A DNA stretch of 64,000 nucleotides from Dreissena polymorpha (GCF_020536995.1 NC_068361.1:109159489-109223488); one strand, 5' to 3'. Positions 37,117-50,032 are shown, counted from the stretch's first letter. Numbers and translations: made by a program. The notes: a model not told the origin generated them from the sequence alone.

Positions 37117-39439
37117 CTGAAATATATGTTTCAAAATTAAACACATCTCTTAACGCAATCTATATAATTATGTTTAATTCTTTTTAGTTATTAACAAAAT
37201 GGCGTTTGTTTTTTGGTTACTTGTATACTCAATAATATAAGTATCCTTTTAAGTGATACATTGTTCAGAGAATTACTTTTATTTTAATATAACTATTTTC
37301 ATTTGATAAATAGTTTATTTCTTGTTGAGTATTGTGTCTCTTTTTTACAGCACACCAGGTATAGACGTGACGTTGTAGAACATAATTGGACATTTTTTCT
37401 CAATTAATCGTAAGCGATCTGTTCAAGATAATTTAGCATACATACAACATTGCATCTTATCTTAGATGTTTCAGATTTAAACAGGTAACACACGTGTCTA
37501 AACATGAAGCATATATTACAGTTTTATGGAATTCATTCAATTAAAGATTTTAATAAAATTGGTTTAAATAATTTTCCAATTATATATTCTATCCATCGTG
37601 CAGCGTAATATATTTAAAAACTGCGTAAGTAAAACACATATAGATTCGCAAATACTATTACGAGTATACGAGTTTGTATTCTTTAAAGGATTTTTAAAGA
37701 TTTATTGATATCTATAAAATACGCATCTTTTTGTTATTTGGAAAACTCGTTTCAATAGCCTTAACGAAAATATTCTATACGCAGATTTCAAAACAGCTAT
37801 CGTAAACATTTTAAGCTGGTCTGTTAGTATGTGGCAACAATGTTTGTTATCATAAATATATCATGAATAATACTTTTCTTTCTGGGAATTAATGAACAGT
37901 CGTATGTGTTATTATACAAATAAAATACTCCATACGTGTAAGTCCGGTTACGATAATTTAATCAAGATTAATGTTGGTGTGAAATGGTATTAAATGTTTA
38001 AATAAAAATGCGATTAACCTCATGATTCGATCGAATTATGTATTATTGTATGAAGTTTGTAATGAATTTGAATAAGCTACATATGCCCTATTCAATGAAC
38101 CAGACATCAACATGTTAAATTGACAAAATGAATATGAAGAACATATATTATTAAAATTACATAATAAACAAAAAAGTAGTCTTACATGTTTGTTATTTAA
38201 TCACCGCTATATTCCAAGATAGAAAACACCGATACACTCGCATTTGCCTCTGGTGAACATTTGTTATGTTCATATTTCCACATAAAATTTCCTGTCTAGA
38301 AGCTGGAATCAATGACCCGTTATTTTTCAGCAGCAGTGCGTTTTGGATTTTGCATTAAGTGCTATAAATACTTCGCAGTTCTCCAAACATTGGCATGTAC
38401 GCTAGATCAGATCAAGCTTCACGTTTAGCTCATTTTACATTCATTATCTGATAAGATGTTTTCTTCCTCTGAGAAATATAGTTTGATTTTCAAAGTTGGG
38501 GTACGATGAAATGTCAAAACGTTATACATTTTGATACATGGACATATCAAGGGTATCTCGAATTGAAATCTTAAGGTATTACAAAACCGGTGAACGAAAG
38601 GCGTTTTTCCTTCCTTAGTGATAATTCTAAAGTCGGGACATAAGTGTCTCTTCTACTTTCATTACTTGATAGGTACATACCAGGGTAGACCGAATTCGAC
38701 GTTAATCACAATTGTTTAGTTGCATCTGAATGTGGTATTTTATTTGATTATGCCATAGGGCAGAATTACATTTCAGACGCTGGTCCAATATATTTAATTT
38801 TTATCATACCCATGACCAATAATAATACTTATCTCTTGTCCGATGAGTCGTGTGAAAAGCATTGAAAAGTCTCGCCTATTCCTACGACGTTTCAGACTCG
38901 TCTGATATCACTTGCTATCAAAGGAAAACAGCCATAAATGCTTTATTAATTATCCAGAAACAGGTAGATCAAAGCATGTAATACTTCAAGATTTTAATTA
39001 AGACATATTTCAAAAGCATAAATCCAAACACCTGATTTGTATGGTTTCATTTATTGATCAAATATAAGAATAAATATGCACCATGCAGTTTACTATCAAA
39101 AAACGATAAATACCGAGTATACCATCTAAAACTGTGTATATAAAAATGAAATTGTTGGTTCTATAATATTTTAATTAAGTATGTAAATATTATAAATAAT
39201 ATTATTTTGGATATACATTTGTATCTCATTTGTTATGTATTGTTTGTTAAATTAATTACATATAAGACGATTTTTTTTCAAGTTAAACATTACATTCTTG
39301 CTATCAATCATATGAAAGGGTGTTTGTTCCACACATTCGGAAACAGCAGTCTTAATGAGATTCGGAGAGGGTTAAATAGTCTGACTCGCGAGAATGTGTT
39401 TTAGTTTGAATTCAGGAAAGTCACTGACTAAAGTTTCCC
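37117..39439. other. Upstream region of the unit-2 GPCR
   Basis: Matches 29,275-32,044 of unit 1. A plus-strand open frame at 39,207-39,404 contains 'MKGCLFHTFGNSSLNEIRRG' (from 39,312), also open at 31,918-32,008 in unit 1. Its composition is more protein-like than its surroundings, but the two copies are too recent for conservation to mean anything and no splice sites are clear. Confidence 0.4.
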
Positions 39440-40800
39440 ATTAGCAAACAAGTATATACGACCTGGTCAAACATTTGATTGAAACGAACTTCCAGAATAT
39501 CCGGCTTCTTTCCAACTAGACAGAGTTTTATCAACCGGAGATAACCCCTAAAATGCTACGGGGTCTTTTAGCAGAAAAAAGAAATATAAACTGTTTCAGT
39601 TACAAAATTTTAGAGTACTTACATTTATTTTGAATGTCAATTTTGAGGCCTCTTATATTATTCGGTAGACTAAATGTTCAGTGAAACATTTAATGCAAAC
39701 ACATTTCAATAACCCTAAATATATACATTACGCTCATCAGATAGTTTCTTTCATATATTCTCAATAGCTGATGTAACAGGTGCACATGTGATTTCGACTT
39801 GAAGTAATAAAAATTGGGAATAATATGCTTTAACGTACCAAAAGTGAAACAACCGAAGGCAAGCAACGATTTGCTTCGTGTTATTAACAAAGTATCTTGA
39901 CACTGTTGCAACAGAAGAAATTCCGAACACGTTGCACCTAAATACACAAAATTCCAGATTTTATCAGGATGTAAATATTATTCATGTAAATGGAATTTAC
40001 ATATAATTTCTACTTTATCTCTGACAAAAATGTATGACATGTTTAACTGAAATGAAAATACGTATTGTTAAGGACTCAGCTAGTGGTGCACGATATCGAA
40101 ATGATATCATTCATGGATATGTATGTCTTATACTCATCCTTTCTTATATTCTGTCTAAAACTGTTATTTAACAATACCGATGCTAATTCTTTTTGGAAAC
40201 AGCGCCTTTGTAAAATACTGCGTTAAATTGAGCGTATTATAATAGGTGATTTTACCAATAAATGCGCTAAACATTAAATTTGGAATCGTCCTTGCGTGGT
40301 GTTTTTAATAGTAAATGACAATGTGATATCCTTTTTAATGAGGTTAGCTTATGAACACTTAGGATTTACTGTTGAAAACGTACAGCCAGTCAAGACAAAC
40401 AAAAGATCTTAACTGCATTTGACACGCTAACTTCGATAGTCGAAGGGCACCATATTTTGGTCTCTTTGCAAGTACTTCATTTTCTTCGCACGCCATGTTC
40501 CTACCGAAATATGATTGGCATAATATCTAGAAGAAATATGTGACCTACTATTGTAGCAATTTGTGTATGGTGTTCAGTGTTAAATATAAAGTGGGCGATA
40601 CATTTGAGAAGTCTGCTCGATTAATCTGTAGACAATATATGCGTACTATGTGTACTATAAATGCTCGTGCGTGGATAAAAAATATTGTAAATTTATTAAA
40701 AGAAAGAATCAACACCAAATTCCATGTTACATATATTTATTAAAATAAAATTATTAAAAACGATATGTATAACATAAGAATGATAGGAGATGATAACTAC
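39440..40800. other. Unique spacer right of the recent duplication
   Basis: No recognised gene or repeat. Short open frames on both strands carry no known domain. Confidence 0.45.
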
Positions 40801-41756
40801 TAGAGCTGCAGCGAATCCAAAATTTCAATCGGATCCGAATTCGAATCCAAAGGCCCGGATATCGAATATCGGTTCGAATCCTAATTTGAAAGTAAAAATA
40901 CGCAAAATAATTTATAATTTATATTGCTATAACCAAAATTATGTTTTGAAACACCATAACTTATATATTTCTTATGGAAAAAAGTAATTAACTTTTATTA
41001 TTATTATAAACTTTACTTCTCCAAACAGATAATAATCAAGTTACAGTTTAAGAAGCCTCAAAAACCTTTTAAATAAACAAAAAATCTGCAATATGACTAG
41101 ATTAAAGATGCTTCACAAATCAAAAGTCTTGTCAAGTGACATGTGTCTAAAATTACCTCAAAAATACTGAAAAAAATAAGTTCCTGTATCTCAAAAAATC
41201 TCAAAAAACAACAACAAGTTTTTGAATTTCAAAAACACTTATTTCTTATCATAACATAATACTTAATATAAAACATTATACAACGTTCCTGTATCTTCAG
41301 GATTTTTCAATAAACAACCAATTCTTGCATCAAAATTCAAACTGAACTTTCATACTTTGCAAATGGCGTTTGCTTTGTCAAGTTCTGTTGAATTAGTATG
41401 CTGATAAAACCAGAAATGCTTCCACACCGAGGATTGTAATTTTTTAGGTGCATCGTGAATTTTCTTCTGCGCTATTGTGCACCATCGAAAACGAAAGTAG
41501 ACTGTGTGTGTACCATGTTTTTGCCAAAAAAAGTAGCGATAATCGAAACAAACTACGTAGCAGTCAGCCTTTCAAACAGAAAGAAACCATTTAACGAAAA
41601 GTATTAGGGCGAAAAAAAAAAACAATTACCGCAAAGGAATGGTTAAACTCAAATAAGATCCGGATTCGAAACCGATTTTATCAATCACGGTTAGATCCGC
41701 GAATCCTCGTTTGGATCCGCGAATCTCGGATATTTCGGATATCTGTTGCAACCCTA
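40801..41756. mobile_element. hAT-like non-autonomous DNA transposon, 956 bases
   Basis: The left end 'tagagctgcagcgaatcc' and the reverse complement of the right end, 'tagggttgcaacagatatcc', form imperfect terminal inverted repeats. Subterminal regions are rich in 'ggatccg', 'cggatat' and 'ttcgaatc' motifs in both orientations. The 8 bases flanking each side, ATAACTAC and ATAACTGA, match at 6 of 8, consistent with an old 8-base target duplication as made by hAT transposases. No transposase frame is present. Confidence 0.7.
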
Positions 41757-44419
41757 ATAACTGAATTCATAAAGGGTATGCGAACCAATATGTAAAAACT
41801 GTCTTAATAATTGGCACTCATTAATGTGTACAGCTCGTGCCGTTTAATGAGCGTTAGCATGCAACTGTTTAACACAATATACACTTGAAGACTTTTCTAA
41901 AGTAACACTTTTCATAGTTAAATTTTTAATGTATAAGTTAAGAGTTTGATAAAAAAAAATGCATTTGACTACATTATGTGCATGCTCACGATAAAATAAT
42001 TCAGCCGAAACGATCGGAGGCTTTAGCATATAATCATAAAGTATATAAATTGTAGTGCGATCGAGCTTAAGTCGCTATATTTAATCCAAGGGATGCAACC
42101 CCAAGTATTATTCTAAAGGATATCTAAAGCGGTGGATATAAGCAGCAGATAACAAACTATTGAAATCATTGCGCCCATACCGTCTGCAAGCATTTCAACG
42201 CAATAGAATTGGGCACTAATACATATGTATTAAATTATGTGCTTCAATTGTCTCGAAATGTAAGCTGTACCCGTGTTTCTTCACGAAAAACCCATTTAGG
42301 ACAAATCCTGAAACAAATACAACATGCTTCATTATATATCATGTGTTAACATACACACTAGAGGTTTCGTTTAATTAAGATTTACATATTTATACTTATA
42401 CACCTTTATTGTGTACGCTACATTAATATTTGAGTGCGACTGCAAACTGCTATCTTCTATATTGCTTTCCAAATTATTTGCATCGTCGTTTTGTATTTCA
42501 AATGATAAATTCCATCTTTTAAACGTCTTTTATTACATTTGGCGAACGCTTATAAAAAATTAAATATTTTAGAATAAGAATACATATATTTTATGATTTA
42601 CACCTATCAATTCCATGTATTGCCAGTTCGAATTAAATGAAATCACGTTTTTGTTATGGTTACCACATGGACTCTTACTATTTTGGTGGATGTATTATTC
42701 ATTATGAAGGTCATTTGTTTGGTTGTGTCATGTGGACAATGATGTAGATTTCAATCATTACGATGATAATGATGATGATAGTGATGCGGATAAAGAAGGG
42801 AAGATGCTGCTGATGATGACAATGCAGTTGATACGAGGTCTTCCACTGTTGATGATTCTACTGCAGAAGCTGCAGCTTAGTTATGATATACATAATGAAG
42901 TCGATAAATGCAATTATGATCATTATTGTGTTTTTGAGGGTCGTGGTGATGATGATGAGTAAAAACATGATGGAAGTGTTGAAAATAGACATCATGAGTG
43001 CAACTAGTAATTTTCAACAATAGCTGCATTTTTTTTTTGTCTGTTCATTAACCCAATATAAGAATTTATGAAAAAAATGATTCTCATAGATAATTTAGTT
43101 TTGACTTATAATATTATTCACACGTGTTTCTCGCAAATAAGACCATATTTTTCAAAGGTATGTTAAATATTATTTGTGAGCAATTTAATCCAGGAAAACC
43201 GTTTGTGAATAACTGCCTTTGCAAAGACCGACATATTGACGGTTAGATATGCATAGCTTAAAACGCGGCGGCGTCCGGCGGCGAGTTCATCTCGGAGGAT
43301 TGTACATTCTGCAAGCGGCGCGAGGCACGCACAGCTTCCGACCAACGAAATCAAATATTATACAGACATCATCTATCAATTATAAATACATAACAATTAT
43401 TTTAATTGCTCAGATACCGTGGCATTCCGCTTGTTTAGACCGGATATTTGTGCACACACTCCAACTACGGAATGGCACTGTGTACTGACTTCTACACAAA
43501 TCGATAGCGAAATCTATGAAATATTTGGCAGCTCCGTCAGCTAACTTACATTTCAAATGTTATCTTACTGCCCGTATTCTTTTAAATGGTACATTTGCAT
43601 AGTTTTTTTCTAAAAATCGCAAAGTATCAATTTCCATAGTACCTTATAAAACAAGTCGTTACAAAGATATCACTTGTAACTTGACTGATGCAATGATGTT
43701 CATGCAATAAGTGGTAAAGCGATATAGAAGATAACAGTTTACAGAAAACACTTATATAAGTTTGAATGTACTTCAAGGCAATTTGGAAAAAGTAAAGACA
43801 GCTAAATTCTAACAAGAAGCTGATAAAACAATGGAATACATAGTTTGCATAATATGTCATCCATAATCAACACATTCAACCTGCCCAAGTTATTTTTGTT
43901 TTCTCATATTGTGTTCATGGTCAAGATATTGTGGTATAAGCATCTTTCATAATAATGACTTCCGCGGTACGAATGTTCCACCTAAACGTTTTGGGGAATG
44001 TGTAAATGACCGTAACAGTATTCTAGCGTGTTCAAAATCAAGGCACATGTACATGTACAACATATCTTTAAGTACTACTGAACCCGAAGGTTCAACACAA
44101 GTAACCGGTCTACCGTTCACTGTTTCATTGTTGTCGTGTTTTTTATATAATAACGACCACACAAATAATGTGTAAATGAGTTACTAAACATCATATAATC
44201 ACAAACGCACACGTAGTTTTGTAAATAAGTTTATACACATTAGTCATACATATTTAGATATTTTTTAAAAATGTTAAAATACTCACTGTAGATAATAGAT
44301 AGCTATTTATTCCAGAACACTTGCATTGGTATACATAATTTATACTTAGATTGAACAACTTCACACAACATTAACCAGCATGCTTCTAAAAAGCATAAAT
44401 GTGAAATCAATTCTTAGTT
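41757..44419. other. Spacer between the hAT-like element and the third GPCR
   Basis: AT-rich with two exceptions. A degenerate GAT-type microsatellite lies at about 42,730-42,960. A short GC-rich patch at 43,255-43,345 is open in both directions but encodes nothing I recognise. Overlapping open frames on both strands near 43,909-44,175 also lack a known domain. Confidence 0.45.
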
Positions 44420-45730
44420 TTAAAGGCATCGGACTGTATTTCCCAGCATTTTATTGAATACACGTTTACTTGAATCTCTAAAACTTTTCACAAACAACGC
44501 ATACACCATCGGATTAACGATATGGTTAGCAAAGTACATTCGAAAAAAGAAACAAAAAGGAACAAAGTCATCAATATTCATTTTTGCAACTTTTCCAACA
44601 GTCAAGGCCAACACTACATGTAGTAAGTACGTTACAACAAACAATATCGTCAATGTGAACCAGATTAACGTCTTTGTCGGAAATTTGTTCCTATTAAACC
44701 GTGAGCTGTGGCGCGAAAAGCGTTTGAAACTGGTATGTTTGCGCTTTGATTTTGATCGAGATGTGATGGTGTCTTGATTTGTGTCGGAATGTGTTAACGA
44801 TTCGTTTTCTTGACTTGTCGAATGTGGCTGTCTTATTATTTTATTGTCTACTTCTATGACAGTTTCTGTCCCCGATAGCGTAATACGCTCCGCCACAATA
44901 GCATCACATACCTTCTTGTAATGTCCAAGCATCGTTGTGTTTTTACTAGTATAATTAGCGTATGCATCTGGAGTCATTTTACTTTGTTGCTGTTTTGCAC
45001 ATTTTTTTAATTGCTTTACAACAACTCTCATTATTATTGCGTACAGTACCAGATATATGAATGAAATTCCACAGTGCAAACCAATAAATATACATTTGTA
45101 TACAATTCTCAGCACAGATGTCTTATATCTTTCCTCAGTCTCGCACAAATATACAGTCGTGTTGGAGCCATGTTTGTTTATTAATTGTGTTGTATTGATT
45201 CCGCACATCAGCGCTCCAGGGATCGCCAAACATAGTGGAAACAGGACGGCTACGCCAATCAAGATTTTCACCGCAATCTTGGGACTCAATTGCTTCTTAA
45301 AGGGATGCACAACCTTCCGGTATCTGTCCACAGAAATCACCAGCAGCGCCAAACAAGACGAAGATGCACCAAAGACATTTAAGAAGCATTTTATTTTACA
45401 ATATAAAGCATTGTTAAACATGAAGTAATACCGATGCTTAGCCATCTCCGCAGGTAGAAGGGTAATGCAGGTGATAAGGTCAATTACAGCCAGTGTCAGA
45501 ACAAATACTTTGAAATTATTTCGCTTGTAATCGGGACTCTTTATGAAAATGAAAATTATCAAAAGGTTGCCGAGGACACCAAACACCATGAAGAACCCGA
45601 AGGTAATTGTGAGAGGAAGTAAGGCTCTGGCATATCGGTCGTTCAAATCGACGAGTCCTTCTGAGAGCATAGCTGTTGACGACGTCCATGGGATAATGCC
45701 ATAATAGTTATCGTTTTCTTTAAACTCCAT
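44420..45730 (-). CDS. Class-A GPCR, orphan, intact; diverged paralogue
   Basis: A 436-codon single-exon receptor starting at ATG 45,730 in an ACGATGG context. It is collinear with the receptor at 28,741 through TM1-TM5, and I judge about two thirds of residues identical. Same landmarks and numbering: N55, D84, C111/C196, D135-R136-Y137, N406-P407-M-V-Y. A sequon at N190 in extracellular loop 2 is shared; the N-terminal sequon is not. The third intracellular loop (about 240-350) has diverged almost completely except for the basic Ser-rich end ('SFKRFSRHSSRF') next to TM6. TM6 has L370 where Pro is usual, and Pro of TM5 is also missing. Strong conservation of TM2-TM3 and TM7 against a free loop suggests selection on a working receptor. 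Ligand and G-protein are unknown. Confidence 0.9.
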   Translation of the reverse strand: MEFKENDNYYGIIPWTSSTAMLSEGLVDLNDRYARALLPLTITFGFFMVFGVLGNLLIIFIFIKSPDYKRNNFKVFVLTLAVIDLITCITLLPAEMAKHRYYFMFNNALYCKIKCFLNVFGASSSCLALLVISVDRYRKVVHPFKKQLSPKIAVKILIGVAVLFPLCLAIPGALMCGINTTQLINKHGSNTTVYLCETEERYKTSVLRIVYKCIFIGLHCGISFIYLVLYAIIMRVVVKQLKKCAKQQQSKMTPDAYANYTSKNTTMLGHYKKVCDAIVAERITLSGTETVIEVDNKIIRQPHSTSQENESLTHSDTNQDTITSRSKSKRKHTSFKRFSRHSSRFNRNKFPTKTLIWFTLTILFVVTYLLHVVLALTVGKVAKMNIDDFVPFCFFFRMYFANHIVNPMVYALFVKSFRDSSKRVFNKMLGNTVRCL

Positions 45731-46173
45731 CGTTTAATCTATGTCACTTATGACCAATTTGATAGAATGTTTTATAATTATGTTATATTATAGAAAGACG
45801 ATTCAACATGCCTCACACTCTTTGAAATGCACACCCGTTTGTCTTTTACCGATATCCCCGAATATAAGGAATATCTGTTGATAGTGATGCGCGATCCATA
45901 GAAATGTAATATAAGCAAAGATTATATCACTCCGTTTTTTATCCGTTCCACGATTGTTTACTTAATGATAAACCTTATTTGCATAGATCTATATTGTTTT
46001 GCACAAATATAACCTTATCAGTTGTTTTACATCATTGGCAAGTTTTCTATCTAATACTTTTCCGTGAAAACTGTTTCTGCTGCATAATTGATTCCAATTA
46101 ATAATGATGTTTTTTCGATGCTATTTATATCTGTCTTTTGAAACACCGATGGCAGACGTGTGGCGTTATGCAT
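45731..46173 (-). promoter_or_regulatory. Putative 5' UTR exon of the third GPCR
   Basis: Similarity to the leader of the other receptors continues upstream of the ATG ('agaaagac', 'cctcac' blocks) to a CAG at 46,174-46,176 on the minus strand, preceded by 'catatttt'. Inference from two diverged paralogues. Confidence 0.4.
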
Positions 46174-47385
46174 CTGAAAATATGCAATGAAATAACAAAA
46201 CATAAAACATAAAGAATGCATAATTTTAGTATAAACAAATCAATAGTAAAGTTATTAATTGCAAATGAAAAGTCGTTGTACATTAGCTAGTTCAAGCGGA
46301 AAATCCATTTAAGTCATGTCGTGTTAACACAGAAAATGTACGTGTATTGGGTTATAGTTATTTGTAAATCGATCTTCACATATTTTCCTCTTGATATGGT
46401 GACTACGGTTTAAATGCGTCCTTTGATAGCTTTTAATCAAGAAAAATCCCAAAGTCTACCGGCTGTTCATCACAATCATAATCTGCGATTCCGCCAAGCC
46501 CATGCCTAAGTAATTGTGTATATATTTTAAATAATCAAACATGCAGTACATGGATGTATGTGAATGCAACATTCTTGGTATTTATTTCATGTTCAATATT
46601 CCTGTAACATTATTTAATGCTCATTGGTATTTTATATTAGGTAATAATGCCGAGTTTTAAACTGAGTAACTATTTTGATACATAAAACACTTAAGAAATT
46701 GATATCTTCTCAACTCAAGCCATGGCGACTGATAAAACTACTAAGTGTATAATGATAATGCCCCAGACTGTCCAGTATGTGCGTGCTTCGCCTAAAGGCT
46801 TTGTACATTTAGATTGATGTCGTTCATCTTGCTAGCCTAGCTATTTACCTGAGTAAAAATACATTTACATTCATTGTTGACCCACGTTTACGGACACAGT
46901 CAATTTAGTTTAAACCTATTTATTTTAGCTCGATTGCTCACAGTCAATTTGGGTCAAATATGCATGAATATGTATATTCACACAAGTAAATAGTCAAGTA
47001 TATGATATATACGAAAAGAACACCAGTCATACAACCGATGTCGCAGAACATAACTGCCTCGTGTTAACTCAATTATCTGTTTGAGGTTTGATATGGTCCA
47101 GAGTTTCCATTAAAACTGTTCATATACGTCAAGAAATAAAAATGGTAAAAAAACACTATATAATTTATATAAACATTAAAATAATCTTGTTACAGCATCT
47201 TGGATTTCCTTCAGGTAAGATTGTTATTTATGTTTTAATGATAATATCTATTTGTGGTTTAGCTAAATGCAATTTGTTAGTTAGTCATCGTAATTCGCAA
47301 AAATCTACAAAAAATACAAAGATCATATTTCTACGTTACATTTATTTCTAAATGTTACACAAGAGGAGCTAAGCCTCTCAAGTGC
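46174..47385. other. Upstream region of the third GPCR
   Basis: Partly alignable to the upstream of the intact unit-1 gene, e.g. 'cgatgtcgcagaacataact' (47,036) against 'gacgttgtagaacataattg' (29,527), so the shared ancestral segment included at least 1.3 kb of upstream DNA. No gene is seen. Confidence 0.45.
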
Positions 47386-47389
47386 TCAT

Positions 47390-48430
47390 CTGAAACTCTA
47401 AGTTTCTCGATGGTTCTGGACAAAAAGTGTTCACAAGATTTCTCAATTCACTAAATAGGTTAAAGGTCCCAACACTGGTTGTCATGGTTTTGAATTTGAA
47501 CGAACCAAAACCATTTTAAATTCGGCCCAGACATCGTTAAATAAAAGTTTTAATATTCTGAGTAAGATTTATAATTAGTGGGTCAAAAGTGTGACTTCTT
47601 GAGTTTAAATGCTTATTTTAAAATAACTACAAACGGAAAACTGCCCTCATTGCGGAAATGCTTTAACGTTGACCGGGTTTATATCTGACCTGCGGATAAA
47701 CCAATAGGAAAACGTCATGAGTAATTTAATTTAAAGCGCGATATCAAATGTGACTTGTAGTGTGTTTTCTTGTATTTGACCGAATGACTTAGTGTTTGAC
47801 CCCACGTGGCAAATTTTGAACTCGGCAAAGATGCCAATATGACACGTATTCGCAACAAGATTAATGAAGATTGACAATAAATGCGAACTCGAAAGTGCCC
47901 GCAGGTGTTTTCCTTAAATACGGCGGAGTGAATAAGTTTCTAAACCCTAGTTACACAGCTTCGAACTTGGCTGAGATATCGTTGGGACGAATGTTCGAAC
48001 ACAGTTTAATCAGGATTGGGTAGTAAATGTTGCAACCAGAGTATTCTTAAGCTGTTTAGTTATAATGACTTAATAACTCGCCCCCGTGTTTGTGAACAAT
48101 GTTTACACACATTTTATGAGGATCGGTCAATAAATGTGGCCTGTAGAGCATTTAAATCTATTTACTTAGTATTAAGTTTGACCCTATGGCCTATTTTTTT
48201 ACCGCAAATGTCCCATGTTTGAACTCGACCAAGATAGCATTGAGACAAATGTTTCGACTCATGAATGTGCAATCTAAGGAGGCAACAGGCTTGATCATTC
48301 ATTGGTCCCGGTGACCGAATTTATAATATCGCATGACCCCGTTTTGAACATGGCCGAAAAACTATTTGGAACCATTTTCCCGCGAAGTGTTATGAAAATT
48401 CGGTAATAAATTTCGCATCCATATAGATCA
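47390..48430. repeat. Degenerate array of about 150-base bivalve-type monomers
   Basis: Diverged monomers share the ordered phrases 'gaagattgacaataaatg', 'tgtttgaccccacgtggc' and 'ttgaactcggcaaagat' (47,795-47,885), with weaker versions around 47,590, 47,950, 48,110, 48,180 and 48,330. I recognise this pattern as a common tandem-repeat-bearing element of bivalve genomes. The decay suggests an old copy. Confidence 0.65.
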
Positions 48431-48608
48431 CAAGATTTTTTATTAAAATCTACCAAGCGACATTATTTTCGGCCTTACGTCAAACATTAAAAAAATATCA
48501 AATCCAGATTTAAATTAACTTTCGTTAAGGGATATAGTGCTTGATTTCGGCTACTGGGAGACTGGGCTGCTATTTTCATTAGAATTAATGCATGTTTAAA
48601 TAAATGGG

Positions 48609-48839
48609 TTAACCCATTTATGCCTAGCGTCCTGAAAAAAAGGACATTGAAAACAGCGTAGACCCAGATGAGACGCCGCATAATGCGGCGTCTCATCTGG
48701 GTCTGCGCTGTTTGCTTAAAGGAATTTCTATATGAAATATTCTAAATATAGAAATAAATATGGTAGACATCCCTAATTTTGGAAATAAATTGATCCAATT
48801 TAGAAGGATGGGAGAGTTTACTATGCATGAATGGGTTAA
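48609..48839. mobile_element. TTAA-bounded MITE, 231 bases, with internal palindrome
   Basis: The left end 'ttaacccatttatgc' is the near-complement of the right end 'gcatgaatgggttaa'. Both ends carry TTAA, the target site of piggyBac-like transposases. A near-perfect internal palindrome centres on 'gccgcataatgcggc' (about 48,653-48,712), with arms of 'cagatgagac' and 'gtctcatctg'. No coding capacity. I know this repeat type from dreissenid mussel sequence. Confidence 0.8.
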
Positions 48840-50032
48840 CTGTACAAGTGTTACACTTGATTTACATCCCCCTACGTTGAATACCATGCCGGAGTTTCAA
48901 ATTAAAACAAAATGGACATTTTGTACTTTTCATTGGCAAATAAACATCGTGTAATGATGTCTAATACATTTTACATGGCCAGAAGAATTGAGTTAAGTTA
49001 ATTAACTGCATTGTTTTTGACAAAATTATCGAAAAACATTTTACGTAATCATACAGTTTTAAACCATACCCACTTTTTATCAATATTCACGGGCAAGTTA
49101 ACTTACAAAAATATCTGAATATTTTAAAGTCTTAATCCACACATTGTTTCATGAAAAAACAACGTATGAATCAAACAAGTAAATGAAGACACAAGTTTTA
49201 ATAATAAGCTTACAATTTAAGTAAAGAATTTACCACATTCAACATTTTATGGTTTTTAATCTATATTTTGTTATTTTATTGATGGAATAATTATGGCATT
49301 TCTATCTCTACCAGTTTTGTGCTAAATTATGTTGTTTTTTTTTATTTCCCAAGTTAGTGATTATCTATATATGTTGTTAGCAATATCTGTTAAGTTTGAA
49401 TTGTTCCCTTAACAAGATACAAAGTAACAGTTTAAAACATGAGCAGGTTGCCTTTTTAACAAGAATTGTATTACCCGTTAAATGCTATTATATATTATTT
49501 TAAATTTTTTACGTGTAAACGAATAGCATTAATTGTCATACATTTTAACACTTTCCTATGAAATACATTTAAAACGAAAAACATTTAAAGCAATTATAAG
49601 ATATGAGTACTTAAACATTTTGTTTAAATGCGTTAAAATACAGATCTCTACATTTAAACTTAATTCAAACTTAAAATGTATTCCTCAACAATATTTTACA
49701 TAAGTAAATGGCTTTGAGAGAGTTAATAAACAATAACGTGCCATACTTACTTACATTTTACATGAACATATCCTGCCCAGGGCAAAAACTCACAATGTTT
49801 GAACCGTCCCTTGTCGTGACGATCGTGATACCAACTGTAAATGCGACGTGTGTATTATAAACTGGAACGATTAATTGTTCCGTTGGTGTACCGCTTGTCA
49901 GAAAAGTGTGTTAAATATGGGCTGATCGGGCATTCTTCATTCTAGCCACGTCAAAATGCGAGTTATAAGACATGTTTAGATGTCTTCGTTCACTTCCCTC
50001 ATTGTGCCCATAACACTGTAATGGAAAAGTAT
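48840..50032. other. Intergenic, nothing recognised
   Basis: AT-rich sequence. A less AT-rich stretch at 49,770-49,920 has no coding frame that I can support. Confidence 0.45.

Larger units (their letters stand above)
32045..39439. repeat. Recent tandem duplication, unit 2 (contains the interrupted GPCR)
   Basis: Direct copy of unit 1, shifted by about 7,775 bases. The junction with unit 1 is at 32,044/32,045. Relative to unit 1 it lacks about 540 bases (23,745-24,283), with 'attgt' present at both edges of the missing piece. It has a private 58-base tandem duplication at 36,946-37,063 and a single copy of the 447-base block. Confidence 0.9.

Noticed and set aside
43163-43488. GC-rich patch with open frames on both strands
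   Set aside because: No recognisable domain, no splice signals I trust and no RNA gene motif.
43909-44175. Overlapping plus and minus frames downstream of the third GPCR
   Set aside because: Neither peptide is recognised, the plus-strand frame starts at TTG, and no duplicate is present with the other receptors.
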